Shown here in pieces: positions 12,554 to 24,329 of a stretch of 64,000 bases of DNA. The notes beneath the pieces are model-generated. The model had not been told where the DNA came from and did not search any database. It saw nothing but the letters and a program-made list of their open reading frames with translations. This DNA comes from Brachynemurus nebulosus (Eukaryota > Arthropoda > Insecta > Neuroptera > Myrmeleontidae). The position numbers and the translations under genes are program-made. Each line of letters begins with the position of its first letter. Positions within the stretch are counted from its first letter, which is position 1. The stretch covers positions 5,003,704-5,067,703 of the forward strand of contig JAPWDM010000021.1 of the NCBI GenBank assembly GCA_035578155.1, given 5' to 3'.

Positions 12554-13255
12554 TTCTATTCGAAAAATAGCAAAGATGTCGAAAAACCGACTTCACCATT
12601 TGATAGTCTACCAAAGAAGGGACTAAACAGCAGAATTAAGCAAAAATTCTACTCGGATTCTAGCAAGAATATCGGGAAACTAACTTCACCATCAAATTTG
12701 TCTTCGAATAAAAGCACAAAAAAAAAAAAAATTTAGCAATGTTCTAGAGTGTTCTATTCGAGAACTAGCAAAGATATCGGGAGACTAGCTCCACCATCGA
12801 ATTGGTCTTCGAATAAAAGCATAAATAACAAAAATTTAGCAATGTTCTCGAATGTTCTATTCGAGAACTAGCAAAGATATTAGGAAACTGACTTCACTAG
12901 CGAATTGGTCATCAAATAGAAGCTTAAATAGCAAGAATTGAACAATGTTCTAGAATGTTCTATTCGAGAATATTCGAGAACATTTCTCAAATTCCGTTAT
13001 TTAGCATTTTCTTTGATGACCTATCTAATGGTAAAGTTTATTTTTTGATATCTATTCTAGGTTTCTAATAGAATGATCTAGAATTTTTGTCAAATTCCGC
13101 TATTCAACCATTACTTTAATGGCAAATCCCATAGTAAAGTTAGTTTTCCGATATCTTTCCTAGTTTCCGAATAGAATATTCTAAAACTATTATTAAATTG
13201 CACTGTTCGGTCTATTTTTCAGTTGCTAACCAATAGTGAAGTCGGTTTTTTAGTA
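12554..13255. repeat. ~100-bp minisatellite with inverted half
   Basis: Four direct units start at 12554, 12647, 12752 and 12855, and a partial fifth starts at 12957. Each contains TTCTATTCGAGAACTAGCAAAG, or a close variant, followed by a conserved CTTCACCATCGAATTGG-like block. From about 12975 to 13255 the same unit appears in reverse orientation about two and a half times (for example CCTAGTTTCCGAATAGAAT near 13160). An open frame over the first units (12470-12736) is a by-product of the repeat and not a convincing gene. Confidence 0.8.
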
Positions 13256-13384
13256 CATATGTATTTTTAGTACATACGTCTGTCGCTCCTCGGCCTCTTA
13301 AACTCGTTCGCTTTCTATATAATTTTACCGAATTCTATAATGAGCTTGAGGTAATATGATCTGGTCGCGGACAACATGGCGGAC

Positions 13385-16300
13385 AAAAGTCAAACTTTTC
13401 ATCAGTTTTCACCAGTTCCATTCCAGATATTCTTACAGATCTGGATTATTCCGCTGATGGTGTGTCCGGGACTGCTGTGCAAATGGCAGTTAAATTTGAC
13501 TCTAGAATTAATGATAATTTGGAAATATTCTTTTTAAAAAATGTGACACCTCCAAATTTAAAAGCTGGATCGACCTCTAAATCTGAGGGTATCAAAGAGA
13601 ACAACAAGTAGAAAGTGAGGTTAGAGTCCCTTTCAAGACAAACATACAGTACTCATATATCATACCATACATGTATGTTGATTTTGCATATATATACATA
13701 AGCTATGCTATAGATTTGTTCCCCAAATAAATCATATTAAAATATTATATTTATTATGTCTAACAGCTAATGCATGAATCGAATCAAACACAATACATAT
13801 GTATGTATGTACATACGATTTTTAAAATGAAAACCATCGATGTCTAACTTTTCGCTTTTAATATTTTCCCGGGTAAATAAAATCCTAACAATTAAAAAAT
13901 TAGTTTAAAATTTATTTATCGTTTATATTATTTAACATTTAAATTGTAAAAATATTTATTTATCGTTTTATTCATACTTTAAAACGCAATATACTGTCTA
14001 CTATATTAGCGTATATACCAAAATGTTTTTTGAAAATTAAATATGTTATCGAATCCAGCAAATGTTTGCCGGGCGTTAGCCGACACACATAAAGTCAAAT
14101 TTTTCACGCTTACAAAATTACACTTCAAATTTGATTTAAAGACTGGGAAGAGAAAACAAAACTGTAGATATAGACAAGAAAATCGTAGGACTTTGCCGTC
14201 CCTTTTCATTTTTTGAAATCAGCTGAAGGGAAAAGTTAGGAGTCATAAGCATTTATGAATAACAGCCAACAAAGACCCAATAAAAAAACCATTCCGTTCA
14301 AAGATTATGAAGAATCAAAATTTACCATTTTAGGAACAGATGAGAAAATTGTTGGGAATAAATTTTTCGAAATTTTGCTCGCGGTCCCTCCTTCGCACGA
14401 GTGAAATTCATATTTCAATGCACCCCCACTATATTGTGGCGCCATTTTGAAGAAAATCAGTTGTCGATTGTGTTTTTCGAAATTTTTTAGTTCTGACAAG
14501 AAAGACAAGAGTCTTTGAAGAAAAAAACAATAAAAGCAATTCTCTCTCGTAACTTTGACATATTTTGGAACTGATTTTTCCTAAATGTCATGTATTAAGT
14601 AAAATGTAAGGTGTATATTGACTTACAGCAACACTAGGACAGGTGTCAGGTGTTAGGACAGTAGGAGGATATTCTAAACATTTTGATGAACCAAAATCAA
14701 CAACTGAACAGGAATAATTTGGATTTTCATATGAATATTTTCAGATAAATTCGGAAGTATAACAAACAGACTGTTTCTCAAGTGACACGAACTTCAGCAA
14801 CTAATCTAGGAGGCAAAGCCTTACGAAAAAGGTTTACAGTTGGTAAAGAAACTCTCCAAAGACTTGAGTGACACTTTGACTTACGCCACCACGAGGATGG
14901 CTTCGTCCATACACCTGCGAAAAATTCTGATAATTCAATAAAACACAAAAAAATCAACACTTAACAAAGATTATTTTTAATTTTGATAATATTTCGTAAT
15001 TATATGTAATAGAATAAGGTAAAATGAAAACAACCTTGTGCGGACACGATAGACATACGAGACAAGTCGCCATGAGAAGACATTGTAAAGAATCCCCTAA
15101 TAAATTGTTTTAATAATTCCTTGGAGCTGGTTGACTGGTCTACTTAAAGCGTTTGTCTTATATAATGATCATACCTCATCGCATTATTGTTTTAATTTTA
15201 AACTTTTCTCTCCCTTAACATTTCCCTTAACTATACACAGTTATCATCATCCCCCATTTTTCATTCTCCCCAACCCCACTCGTTTCAGATTCTCTAGCCA
15301 TGTGTTTCTACCGTATAGTTAACGTACAACTTAAGTAGTAACAACTAGTAAAATGGGTGTTTGGTATTTTTTTTCAAATAATCACATTATCTGTTTTATT
15401 CAATTTTTAAACTTGACTGTCGAAATAGGTGTACCACTTTTTTTTTTACTGTAAAATTAGTTTTACGAGTGTTCGGAGAATATAAAAAATCAATTGTTTA
15501 ATTTTATTTTCAAAAATTGAATCATATACAAATTCAGTAATCTAAATATTTATAAAATCTTACAACAGTGTTATTGTAACAGCAGTTGGGAACGTATTGT
15601 GTTGAACAAAGTCATTAATCAAAATTTTATTTATTTGCATATGTGAGTGGAAACTGTCCATTTGGTGTACCTTTTAATCACCAATGATTATATTACCGTG
15701 CGATTTTTTTGTATAAAAACAATTACAATCGGTTTTCTGAGTAATGCCACTCCGAATAATACCGTTCATCTACACCTCAGCAGCGACACCACACAGAGAG
15801 AGAATTCATATAAAAATTACTGTGCTCAGCACTACAATAGACGTGTAAAAGGCGAACATATTCAATTTTGTACGGTAAAAATAAAAAAATTATAATTAAT
15901 CAGAGAAAATTTAAAGGATAGGATGTTCTTTCCGAAAGAAAGAAAGAAAGAGAAGGTATCAACGCTGTCACATACCGAGGCAAGCTGCAGAAAGTATCAA
16001 CACAATCATATATGAAGGTTACATAGCAGAACTGTTGGTGTTGCAAATACCTGATTAGCTGGTGTGGTGTCGTGTGGTGCCGAAGTAGTGTTCATTACAA
16101 TGTCTTGACGGATGGTTCATCATTTTGTTACTCCACTATCTTTAGTATTAGAATATATTGTTGCCAATCATTTTTGTATGGATCATAAAGAATCAAAGGT
16201 CGGTAAAGATCGGGCATCTTCGAAGTTTTTACAGGTACATCCGAAGCAACATAAGGTTGCGGATCATATGCGCAAAAGAAAGAGTACGACAACACGAATT

Positions 16301-16893
16301 AAACTATAACATATATGCATAAGAGTGTGATAGAAGTTGTGCTACCGCATAAAATTTTACCATGCTATAATATATTTTTAACCTTGGTCGTCAATCACGC
16401 ACGCATTAAAAGAGAGCATGGTAATTTTTCTGAAATCTTATAAATTATATGATTTTTCTCTCCGTGTACTATCACCTTTATCACCACACAATTTCCTTCC
16501 TTCGCTCCATCTGAACCAACAAAATTTCGTTTTTTAGCAAATTTCCGAATGGAAAATTCAGCTATTAGAGCCACTGTCACGGGAAGACTTGAGCCTTTGA
16601 GATTTGAAATTTGAGGGAAAGGTTGGAAATCCTAAGCCCTTCGACGAGTTCCTCTATCAAGCACGTCTGATGCTCGGAACCTCCGAAAAGGGTCTCTTAC
16701 CAAAATTTAAATTTTTCGGAATTTTTTTACACCATAGCAAAACGCGGAAAAATTACACAAGATACGTTTTTGAACTATTATCCTATTTAAACAGGCATTC
16801 GAGAAATTTTTGTGTCCAGAAATTCGCTATGTTATGCAGGGTACTACGACAGAGAAACGGCACGTTAACCCAGCGAATCACAAAATCTAGCGT
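13385..16893 (+). repeat. Segmental duplication, copy A
   Basis: This block is a direct copy of 35785-39180, clearly similar along its length with scattered substitutions. Copy A has its own insert at about 15755-15915 and extra sequence around 15975-16075. Copy B has other sequence at the equivalent place (38166-38330). The left edge is preceded in both copies by units of the 240-bp satellite. Homology ends abruptly at 16893. No gene with a recognisable product lies in it. The weak frame near 16604-16918 starts at TTG and is only shared because of the duplication. Confidence 0.9.
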
Positions 16894-16904
16894 TAAAAAA
16901 AGGA

Positions 16905-17100
16905 GATTTAAAATATGATTTGAGATTTAAAATATGATTTAGGGTGATTTTCCTATAAATATATGCCTTTAACCGTTTAAATAATGCCTATTTTGATTAT
17001 TCTATTGGCGATTGGGGATTTAAAATATGATTTAAGGTGATTTTCCTATAAATGTATGCCTTTAACCGTTTAAATAATGCCTATTTTGATTATTCTATAT
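16905..17100 (+). repeat. Tandem duplication of a ~100-bp unit
   Basis: The segment beginning GATTTAAAATATGATTTA near 16907 is followed by a second copy near 17017. Both end in ATGCCTATTTTGATTATTC. It sits directly at the truncated right edge of duplication copy A. Confidence 0.85.
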
Positions 17101-17575
17101 AAAAAAATTTTGAATTTTGGTAATAAAAATTTTTAAAGGCAAGATCCCATTGATTTTATTTCGTCATTTGATAGTACCTAAGTAGTACTATCGATAGAAA
17201 TTTAAAACGTCCAAATCGATTCATAAGCTTTTTTGAAAATTGCAATTGAAATTTTAAACTATAAAATTCGATTACTTAAAAACTATTAAGTTTAACTAAG
17301 TGAATTTAGGTATGTTACTTACCTATTGAACACACTAATGATTGATGTCGTTTTTGTCTTTTCCGTTGCAATTGATTCGGTGATAAACGGAAAAAATCAT
17401 TTTAGTAGGTTTGCACATGGGTCACTTTGCCCACATGTACCCTACAGAAGCAAGCAGATATTGCAAAACTTATAGCCCAGCACAACTACATAACACTTAT
17501 AGATTATAAAAATATAACAATTATCAGAATTTAAAACTATGAGTTTTTGGGTGGTTCCCGTTATGCGAGAATTAC
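17101..17575. other. Upstream region of the small gene
   Basis: No gene seen. The sequence is AT-rich and ends in a less AT-rich stretch (17395-17460) just before the promoter. Confidence 0.4.
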
Positions 17576-17661
17576 CCACCTATAAAAACCAGTTTTATTT
17601 TAAAGAAAAAGCATTAGTTACTGAATTCTAAGCCCAACAGTTTGACTCTAGACATCGCACA
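17576..17661 (+). promoter_or_regulatory. TATA-type promoter region
   Basis: TATAAAAA at about 17581 lies 81 bp before the ATG at 17662, a normal spacing for an RNA polymerase II core promoter with a short leader. The call rests on this position and on the intact gene downstream. Confidence 0.5.
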
Positions 17662-18027
17662 ATGGCGACCGACGCAGCAGATGTTGACTTCCAAGGATTT
17701 CCAAATTCAACAAATGGGAAATTCTACATAAAGGAATTGGCTGTGTTAAAATTCGATACTTCGGACAAAAATGATGGTGAAGATTATATACTACAACACT
17801 ATATTTTCAAATCACCAATACCGTTTTGCGGATTAAGTGAAAAAGATCAGCGCACAGCTCGCTGGTTACGGAAAAATCATCATGGGTTCATCATCATGGG
17901 CACCTGGATGGATGAACATATTGAATGCGAGGAACTAAAATATATTTTAATAAACAATCTACATGGAACTCGAATCATTTATACGAAAGGAGAAGAAAAA
18001 GTGTTGTACGAAAAAGGAGAAGAATAA
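17662..18027 (+). CDS. Intact 121-aa protein of unknown function
   Basis: The frame starts at an ATG in a good context (CACAATGGCG) and runs 121 codons to TAA, followed by AATAAA near 18102. The protein has no signal peptide or membrane segment. Visible blocks are VDFQGFPNSTNGKFYIKELA near residue 8, a middle part ending LSEKDQRTARWL with a Trp, RKNHHGFIIMGTW near residue 73, and a lysine-rich tail RIIYTKGEEKVLYEKGEE. I recall similar small multicopy proteins in hemipteran genomes with the same DFQGF, KELA and HHG landmarks. The first block resembles the beginning of an RNase-H-like or DEDD exonuclease fold, but the later catalytic motifs are not evident, so I assign no function. Upstream TATA box, open frame and downstream polyadenylation signal suggest it could be expressed. 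Confidence 0.6.
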   Translation: MATDAADVDFQGFPNSTNGKFYIKELAVLKFDTSDKNDGEDYILQHYIFKSPIPFCGLSEKDQRTARWLRKNHHGFIIMGTWMDEHIECEELKYILINNLHGTRIIYTKGEEKVLYEKGEE

Positions 18028-18045
18028 TAATAATACATATTTGCC

Positions 18046-18110
18046 AGTACGATAGGAATTAAATCCTTATTATTATTAATAAATGTGTATCGTACTGAAA
18101 TAAAATAAAC
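18046..18110 (+). terminator. 3' hairpin and polyadenylation signal
   Basis: CAGTACGATA at about 18046 and TATCGTACTG at about 18088 form a 10-bp perfect inverted repeat with a ~32-nt loop. AAATAAAATAAAC with AATAAA follows. It lies just after the 121-aa gene. Confidence 0.45.
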
Positions 18111-19630
18111 ATAATCAGAACTTAAAGAGTACAGTTCACAGTAGATTTAAAAAATCGAAATCAAATAGCATAGCCGGTATAGCTTATACAGGGTTGCCGC
18201 TACAAATGTAGTCACATCCACTGGGACATGAATGTGAAATATACAGTTGAATATAGGGACGTGTGTGGCGTTACCCGTCCTCGTGGTAAATGGCTGAACT
18301 AAAAATATACAAATTTTTCAAATTCTCCTATTATATGACGTCCGTCCCAAATTTTCAGCTATTACTTCCTATCACTCACTGAACCGATTGCACACATCAG
18401 GTGGATCTGACGTCCGTATACGTTGCCACATTGTACCCGGACGTCACATTAAATGCAAATGGTCAATGCAAATGGTCAATATATATATTATCAGAAATTT
18501 CTTAAAAATCAGGTATTTCGTTCTTGAGTTATCGTACCCTCTTTTAAAATAGTTGCTGTACCTCTGTACTCTGTGGTCATACGTCCTTCGTCTTACATCA
18601 ACATTATACGTGTATCATAATTATGTGATCGTATGGGTGTACGATATATATACACTACATCCTCTTTGACTATATACATAGTGTGTCGAATATGTACTTA
18701 GACTGTGAGTAACTAAAGAGCCAAGACACACTAACCACGAGACGACCACTTTTTTGTGGTTGTCGTGTGGTTGTACTGTCGTTCGTGTTTCTTAGACGGC
18801 GACTTGCGAGCCACTGTTTAGTGGCCGAATGACGTACAATCACTGCTGGGCGTCACCAAAGCCTCTAATATTGTTTGTCATAAACAGTGTCTACGTTAAG
18901 TATTCGTACAATAATTGATTTATCAATACTGAAATTTAAGAAACTTAAAATTTTGCAGCGTAAAGTAGGTACGCTGGGATAAAAATAAACAAAATTAATC
19001 AAAGAGCTGATGCTTCTAATAAATAATATTTCTTTTAAAATATCGGTATTTTGGTCTTATAAATTTTTGCAGTTTCAATTTTTAAAATTATTTGATAAAA
19101 CATTTTAAAATTCTTCAGCCTTCATTTTCTATTATTCTAAAACTAAAAAGGTATAAAAAAATTGTATAGCTTATTTATCTAATAACACTCAATAATCAAC
19201 GTTCAAACAGCAGGAGAGCTATTAGTACATGATAGCGTGCTTTTATTCTTAACCGATGGGTTTTCCCATTCCATAAAATTGTTTATATTCTATTAAACAA
19301 AATTCATTTATAACAATTATTTTTTATTACCTAAATAAAAGGTGAGCAGTAATCGGCACCTTTCTTCAAAACAAATCCTGTTACCTACATATACTTCGAT
19401 ACATATACCTGGCAGTACAAAAATATATAACATTGTATTAAATTATTTAATAAATTTCAGTTACCACATATATTTTTCTTTTTTTTTTTTTGTTCACAAA
19501 ATTTTCATAAAATCTGAAGCAAAGATATTCCCATGCCTTTACTTTTTCTATGCGGTTACTATATCCCGAATATGTGTAATCCCAGATTGCAATTAAATTC
19601 CGGATTTCCTTAATGAATAATTCAGTATCA
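18111..19630. other. Gene desert
   Basis: No supported gene. A short imperfect hairpin (ACCACGAGACGACCAC facing GTGGTTGTCGTGTGGT) lies near 18736-18774. Confidence 0.4.
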
Positions 19631-19639
19631 AACGAATCT

Positions 19640-20115
19640 TCATTAACACTTTCAGTCCCATGGCTTCGGCATCCGAAACCAAACAAAACATCCTCAGAGG
19701 CCGACCGCGATCAATATTTAAAATAATAAACAAAACACTTAAAAATATTTATAAAAAATATTTTATATTATGTATTCTTATAAAAATACATAATTTATTA
19801 TGTACTACGTACCGGACACTTTTCATTTTTTGTACATATAAATATACATAATATGTTCTATCATCAAAATATCTAAGCTTGTTTATATAACAATATTTTT
19901 ATCCACATATGAATGTATGTGTGTGTTGTATGCTTGTATGTATATGTGTGTTACTCATCTTTTGACCTGCATAAGTAACACATACATACATGTTGAATCC
20001 TTTAATGTTTTGTGGAATCATTTTATGTACTTGTTTACATAAAATTTATTTGAAAATATTGTCGGCTTCCGGGGATGTTTACTGTGAAAGTGCTCGGGCC
20101 TCATAGTGTTTTTTC
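19640..20115 (+). repeat. Dispersed repeat, copy 1 (inverted copy at 45070-45565)
   Basis: Two blocks match the other copy in inverted order. The first includes CATGGCTTCGGCATCCGAAA (near 19660; partner near 45535). The second includes GTGAAAGTGCTCGGGCCTCA (near 20085; partner near 45085). The middle of both copies is AT-rich and diverged. Confidence 0.75.
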
Positions 20116-20175
20116 AAGAAAACAAATACAGAAAACAAAAAATCAAAAACGACCAACAAAAAATTAAAAAAAATA

Positions 20176-21077
20176 CAAAGAAGGGTACTTGACTGCAAAT
20201 GAAAAATGATTCTAAATGCTTTGTTCTTACGTGCAAATTAGTTAATTTTTATTGAATTTTTTAAAAATCTTAAAAAAACCACCGTTCAATTTTAAAAAAA
20301 ACAAATTGGCGCGAAAAACGACTCGTCGTAGTGACGTATGCAATGACTTCACGATCTGAATCAAACAGATGTCACTATCATTCATGTCAACACGATTTTA
20401 AATTTGTACACAATATTCAGCAGTCATCATGCTTAGCTTTACTGGTATTTATAACTTTCTACTTTGTTATCTTCTGCATTTACAGCTACTGTAACAGAAT
20501 ATGTTCTGGATTTTTATTTTATCTTCAAGCAAAATTTTACACTTAACAGTACAGATGATCCCCTCTGGTTTCACTGGGATGTAATCAATAGCATCATCAC
20601 CGTAAGATCTTCATGAAGCCCTACAAGTATTGCACTTTAAGAAAAGTTTTACGTAACTTTAAAATTGTAGCAAAAATAAAAGCATTTTTAACATAATATT
20701 TACAACAAGTTGATAAACATATTAAGTGACGGTGTATTTCTTCCATGAATATAATTTGAGTGCAAAATTAAATACAAAATTCAAAATAAATTACAAAGAA
20801 AACAAATTCACTCGGTCAATTAGAATTGTGAAAATGTCAATGTGAAAATGCAATTTGTAACTACGGTAATAATATTTACCACAAAAATGACGTAATTTTC
20901 AAATACCACCGCGTTTTTAGTCATTTAAATGAAGACTAAAAATTCATAATTTTCAAAATAGAATTTTTAAATAACTAAAGAATATTTTTATTTATCACTG
21001 TTAAATAGAAGATATTTAAGGGTAATACATAAACTTATTTCACATTTAAAACAAATTTTTAATAAAGTCAAGTACCG
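20176..21077. mobile_element. Short TIR element with captured coding fragment
   Basis: The ends GGTACTTGACTG at 20186 and AAGTCAAGTACC ending near 21077 form the same terminal inverted repeat as the elements at 21855-22745 and 34854-35396. The interior is not shared with those elements. On the minus strand about 20520-20645 it encodes a cysteine-containing segment (see separate entry), so it may be a gene-capturing MITE. Confidence 0.55.
20520..20645 (-). pseudogene. Captured exon-like fragment (SWIM/YqaJ-associated family?)
   Basis: The minus strand reads LKCNTCRAS, a stop, then YGDDAIDYIPVKPEG, IICTVKCKI and KIQNIFC. The pattern YG-x-x-AI-x-Y, then VK, then IC-V-C, resembles the start of the SWIM-like zinc-binding region that accompanies YqaJ-type nucleases in ISL2EU/Harbinger transposons and multicopy insect genes. 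Only ~40 codons are present and the flanks are unrelated. The fragment lies inside a short TIR element. Confidence 0.35.
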
Positions 21078-21397
21078 GGTTAAGAGAACTACACAAAACA
21101 AAAATTACAAAATACCTGCTTGAGTTGTATTATTCAATGATTTGTTCAGGCCCGTACCGCATACGTTTGTGTGCGTGACGAAATTGATAAAAGCAATTAA
21201 GTGGGAGTTATGAATTTTTGAATTAAGATATGAATTTGACAATTGCAAACAATGTATATAATTTTAAAAAGTTACATAAATACGCTTCAAAACTTTTGTC
21301 ACATACATGTTACATGGATTGATGAAAAGTTACGAAAAATGTAAGAAATGTAACCTTGTGGCAACACTGTCTACATCTGACAATCATTCAAATACTA

Positions 21398-21483
21398 GTA
21401 TCGTTAAAAATAAGCGCTACCATTTGTCGATACTTCGCTTTTGTTCGTTAAAAATAAGCGCTACCATTTGTCGATACTTCGCT
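21398..21483 (+). repeat. Perfect ~43-bp tandem duplication
   Basis: TCGTTAAAAATAAGCGCTAC followed by CATTTGTCGATACTTCGC occurs twice back to back. A diverged copy of the CGCTACCATTTG motif recurs at about 21727, 22872, 41850 and 43892, so it belongs to a dispersed repeat. Confidence 0.85.
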
Positions 21484-21854
21484 GCGGTTGTTTGTAGGTA
21501 GCACAACTTCTTTTGCATGTCGACCTATTGTATATTTTCGTTTCCGGTGTCGCTCACGTTCCGGTTTTGACATGCTACTATTTGTTGATATTTCGCTTTC
21601 TTTTTTGATGGCTTTAATAATGACACTGACAATAATTTGTATCCATAGGTGGTTGTTCTTTATCCTTTATGTTTAGGGATATATTTATAGTTCCAAAATC
21701 GAAAATATACTAGTACTTTTGAGGCGCTACCATTTGCTGATATTTGGCTTTGGTTAATGGTTTTTTTTTTTAATCTGATGTGTTTTTTGAAGTTCCGAGA
21801 ATTTCTAGATTATCTAATTTCTTTCTAACTTCTTTCTAATTTGGTTTTGACAAT

Positions 21855-22745
21855 ACGGTACTTGACTGTATTAAAATTTGTGGCAAATGTTAAATAATTC
21901 TATGCATTATCATTGCATATGTCCAATTTTAATGGTGAAACATAAAAAAAATTTTACTTTGAAAATCGCCATTTTTTAACAAATATTCAAATAAGTGAAA
22001 ACGCGCGATTTCTTGAAAATGACGTAACATTTTGTAGCTAGATATGTCGATTTTGATAATTTCACATAATTCTGACTCAAAATTCATCCCATTTATTAAG
22101 CAATCAGAGCATTCATTATAGAAGCAATTTTCTTCCGGTGGGTTGCATGTTATTGCTTTTAAGCAAGATGGATAATCAGAGTATCTTTTGTCAGATAACT
22201 GATTCAGCTTACATCCAGATATCATTAACTTTATGTTTTGATGAATTCTGCAAATGCACACTGAATGTGTACCAGGGGTTCCTGCTAATATATAATATTT
22301 GGGTCTCAACATACAAAATTTAGTAAATCCTATCTTCAACTCTGGATAAGTTTCCTTAAAACTAGCGTAAGTTTCCTTTAGATTCACCAAAATCAAACGG
22401 TGAGGTGAAATTGTGTTTTCTTTTGAATATTTCTATTAGCTTACACACATATATTAATAATAATCGATCAGAATTCAAATAAATACTTGCTTTTACTTTG
22501 ACATTTTATGAATATAATCAAAGCTTTGAGGTCATAAATATTGACATTGACGTTTGATTGCTGCAAAATGTGACGTCACTATAGTGAGGTGTCTTTCTCA
22601 CCTTTTTCTCATTTAAAATTGTAAGGTTATTTTTTTTGATGATTTTTTACAAAATTTGTCGAAAATAAAAAAAATTACTTAACTGATATGGAAAAACAAT
22701 GCTTTTAGAATATTTTTGTAATTTCAGTCAAGTACCCTATTTATT
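21855..22745. mobile_element. Pack-type MITE carrying a 340-bp gene fragment
   Basis: The termini CGGTACTTGACTG and CAGTCAAGTACCC are inverted repeats. The flanks inside the element match, in opposite orientation, the complete element at 34854-35396. Between them, 22058-22399 is foreign and nearly identical to 25832-26173, part of a multicopy gene. The junctions are sharp: the element without cargo has a short ATTTTTATC-like segment where the cargo sits here. Confidence 0.85.
22058..22399 (-). pseudogene. Captured fragment of a multicopy gene
   Basis: The minus strand reads without interruption from NLKETYASFKETYPELKIGF through FCMLRPKYYILAGTPGTHSV, CICRIHQNIKLMISGC and ENCFYNECSDCLINGMNF to SELCEI. 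This is the middle of the gene at 25500-26652, with about three differences over 340 bp. The copy at 25832-26173 has one extra base near 25880 that breaks its frame, and this captured copy does not. It has no start codon or promoter of its own, so it is cargo. Confidence 0.8.
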
Positions 22746-24329
22746 GGTTTCTTGGCAAATTGGTGAAGTCAGAACTTTCAGAGCGTATTTTATCCTATCT
22801 GAACGATAGGGGTAAAACAACCTTGCCACACGGGACATTTGATTCCAAAAGAGAAATTGACTAGTAATTCTGAGGCGCTACCATTTGCTGTTATTTTGCT
22901 TTGGTCGATGGTCTTTTTGAAGCTTTGAGAATTTGTAGGTTATTTTTCGAATTTATTTGTATTTGGTTTTGACAGTTTCTTGGTTTCTGGCTTCTGGTAT
23001 TTTATCCTATCTGAACGACAGGGTTAAAACAACCTTATCGCACGGAGTTGTCGGAATGGCGACTCGTAAGGGGAGGTCTCCAATTTACTCTCGGCTCTTT
23101 TAATAATTTGTTTCATTTTTATAGCAAATTTACCAGAAGAATATGAAATACGAGAATTTGTGACCTGCGCAATACTTACTAATTTATATACTATACAAAT
23201 CATGTGTAAACGGATGCGTGTACAAGTTTAGAAGTGACGTCAGCAAATCGTTACAAATATAAACCCGCTATAAATCCACAAACTTGGAATTTTATCAATC
23301 AAGTATTCGTTCAATATATCCACATTGAACGGCATATACTATAGAATTGTCTATTTTAGTATAGTTCGAAATGTCAAAGATGTTTGCAAAGCTTTTGATT
23401 TACCTGGGATATTTGGATATGTCGAATAAACAACACCCTCTTGTAACATCATCACTAACTACACTACTCGATATACTAATTTAACGTCAAAATACTATTT
23501 ATGTGGAGTTCGATACTGGTCAGTACTTCAATAGTCATTTAACATTTATAATTTATTTTATTGTAACAATTTTTTGTTGTCGTTAAAAATTTTAATATTT
23601 TCTGACGTTACATAACAGTATTTGATAAAATTCTTAGTAATCAGTAAATATCAAGGATTTTTTGTGTTTTGTCTTCGTTCGTGGGGTATTTTTATAAAAA
23701 TTTCTTAAACGGGTTTCTTGCATATCGCAGTAATACCCTTTACAAATTTTTTTTCCAGGGCACCCCTATGAGGACTCATTCATAATTAGGGGACCCATTC
23801 GTTTATAATTTGCTTCTATAACTACTACATGATAGTTGCTTCTTTTCCGACATCTGTAGGACCTTTTGGATGACTTTTCTGATTTGTTTTTAAAGCTTGG
23901 ACAATTTTTAACGTCACTTTCCTAATTTAATTGCCTTTCGTTCTGATAATTTCTTAGCATTTGGGAATTTTGTAAAAAAAACAAAACGTTATGGGATTCT
24001 CAAGTTCTTTTCAAGTCTTTAATTGAGACTAGAGAGCGCGTGATTAAATAGAATTAAAACGTTAGTTGCGTGCTTCGACTTTTTGTTTAATTTTTCATTC
24101 AGTCCTGAAAGTTCTTCATTGTTCTAAAAAGTTACCTTTACTAAGGTTTGGAATTGAGGAGCGGATTGAATAGGATATGTCCGTTGCGAATACGATCTCA
24201 AGCAACTAAAAAACGAGTTAAAAATGAAAGGCTACAACTTGGTAATCTTCAACGGTCATATGATCATTTCCGTTTATAATTTGCTTCCATATTTCACTTC
24301 CACCTGTGGTGGTTTGCATGACATTTTGG
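22746..24329. other. Repeat-rich spacer
   Basis: It contains a diverged repeat of 21715-21860 at 22865-23010 and a duplicated phrase ATTTTATCCTATCTGAACGA (22790 and 22997). A 37-codon frame at 23371-23484 with a TATAAAT about 100 bp upstream is noted but not called as a gene. Confidence 0.45.

Noticed and set aside
16604..16918. Frame shared with 38891-39334 in the duplicated block
   Set aside because: Both start at TTG and no motif is recognisable; they are shared only because the DNA is duplicated.
23371..23484. 37-codon frame with an upstream TATAAAT
   Set aside because: Too short, no recognisable motif, and TATA-like words are common in this AT-rich sequence.
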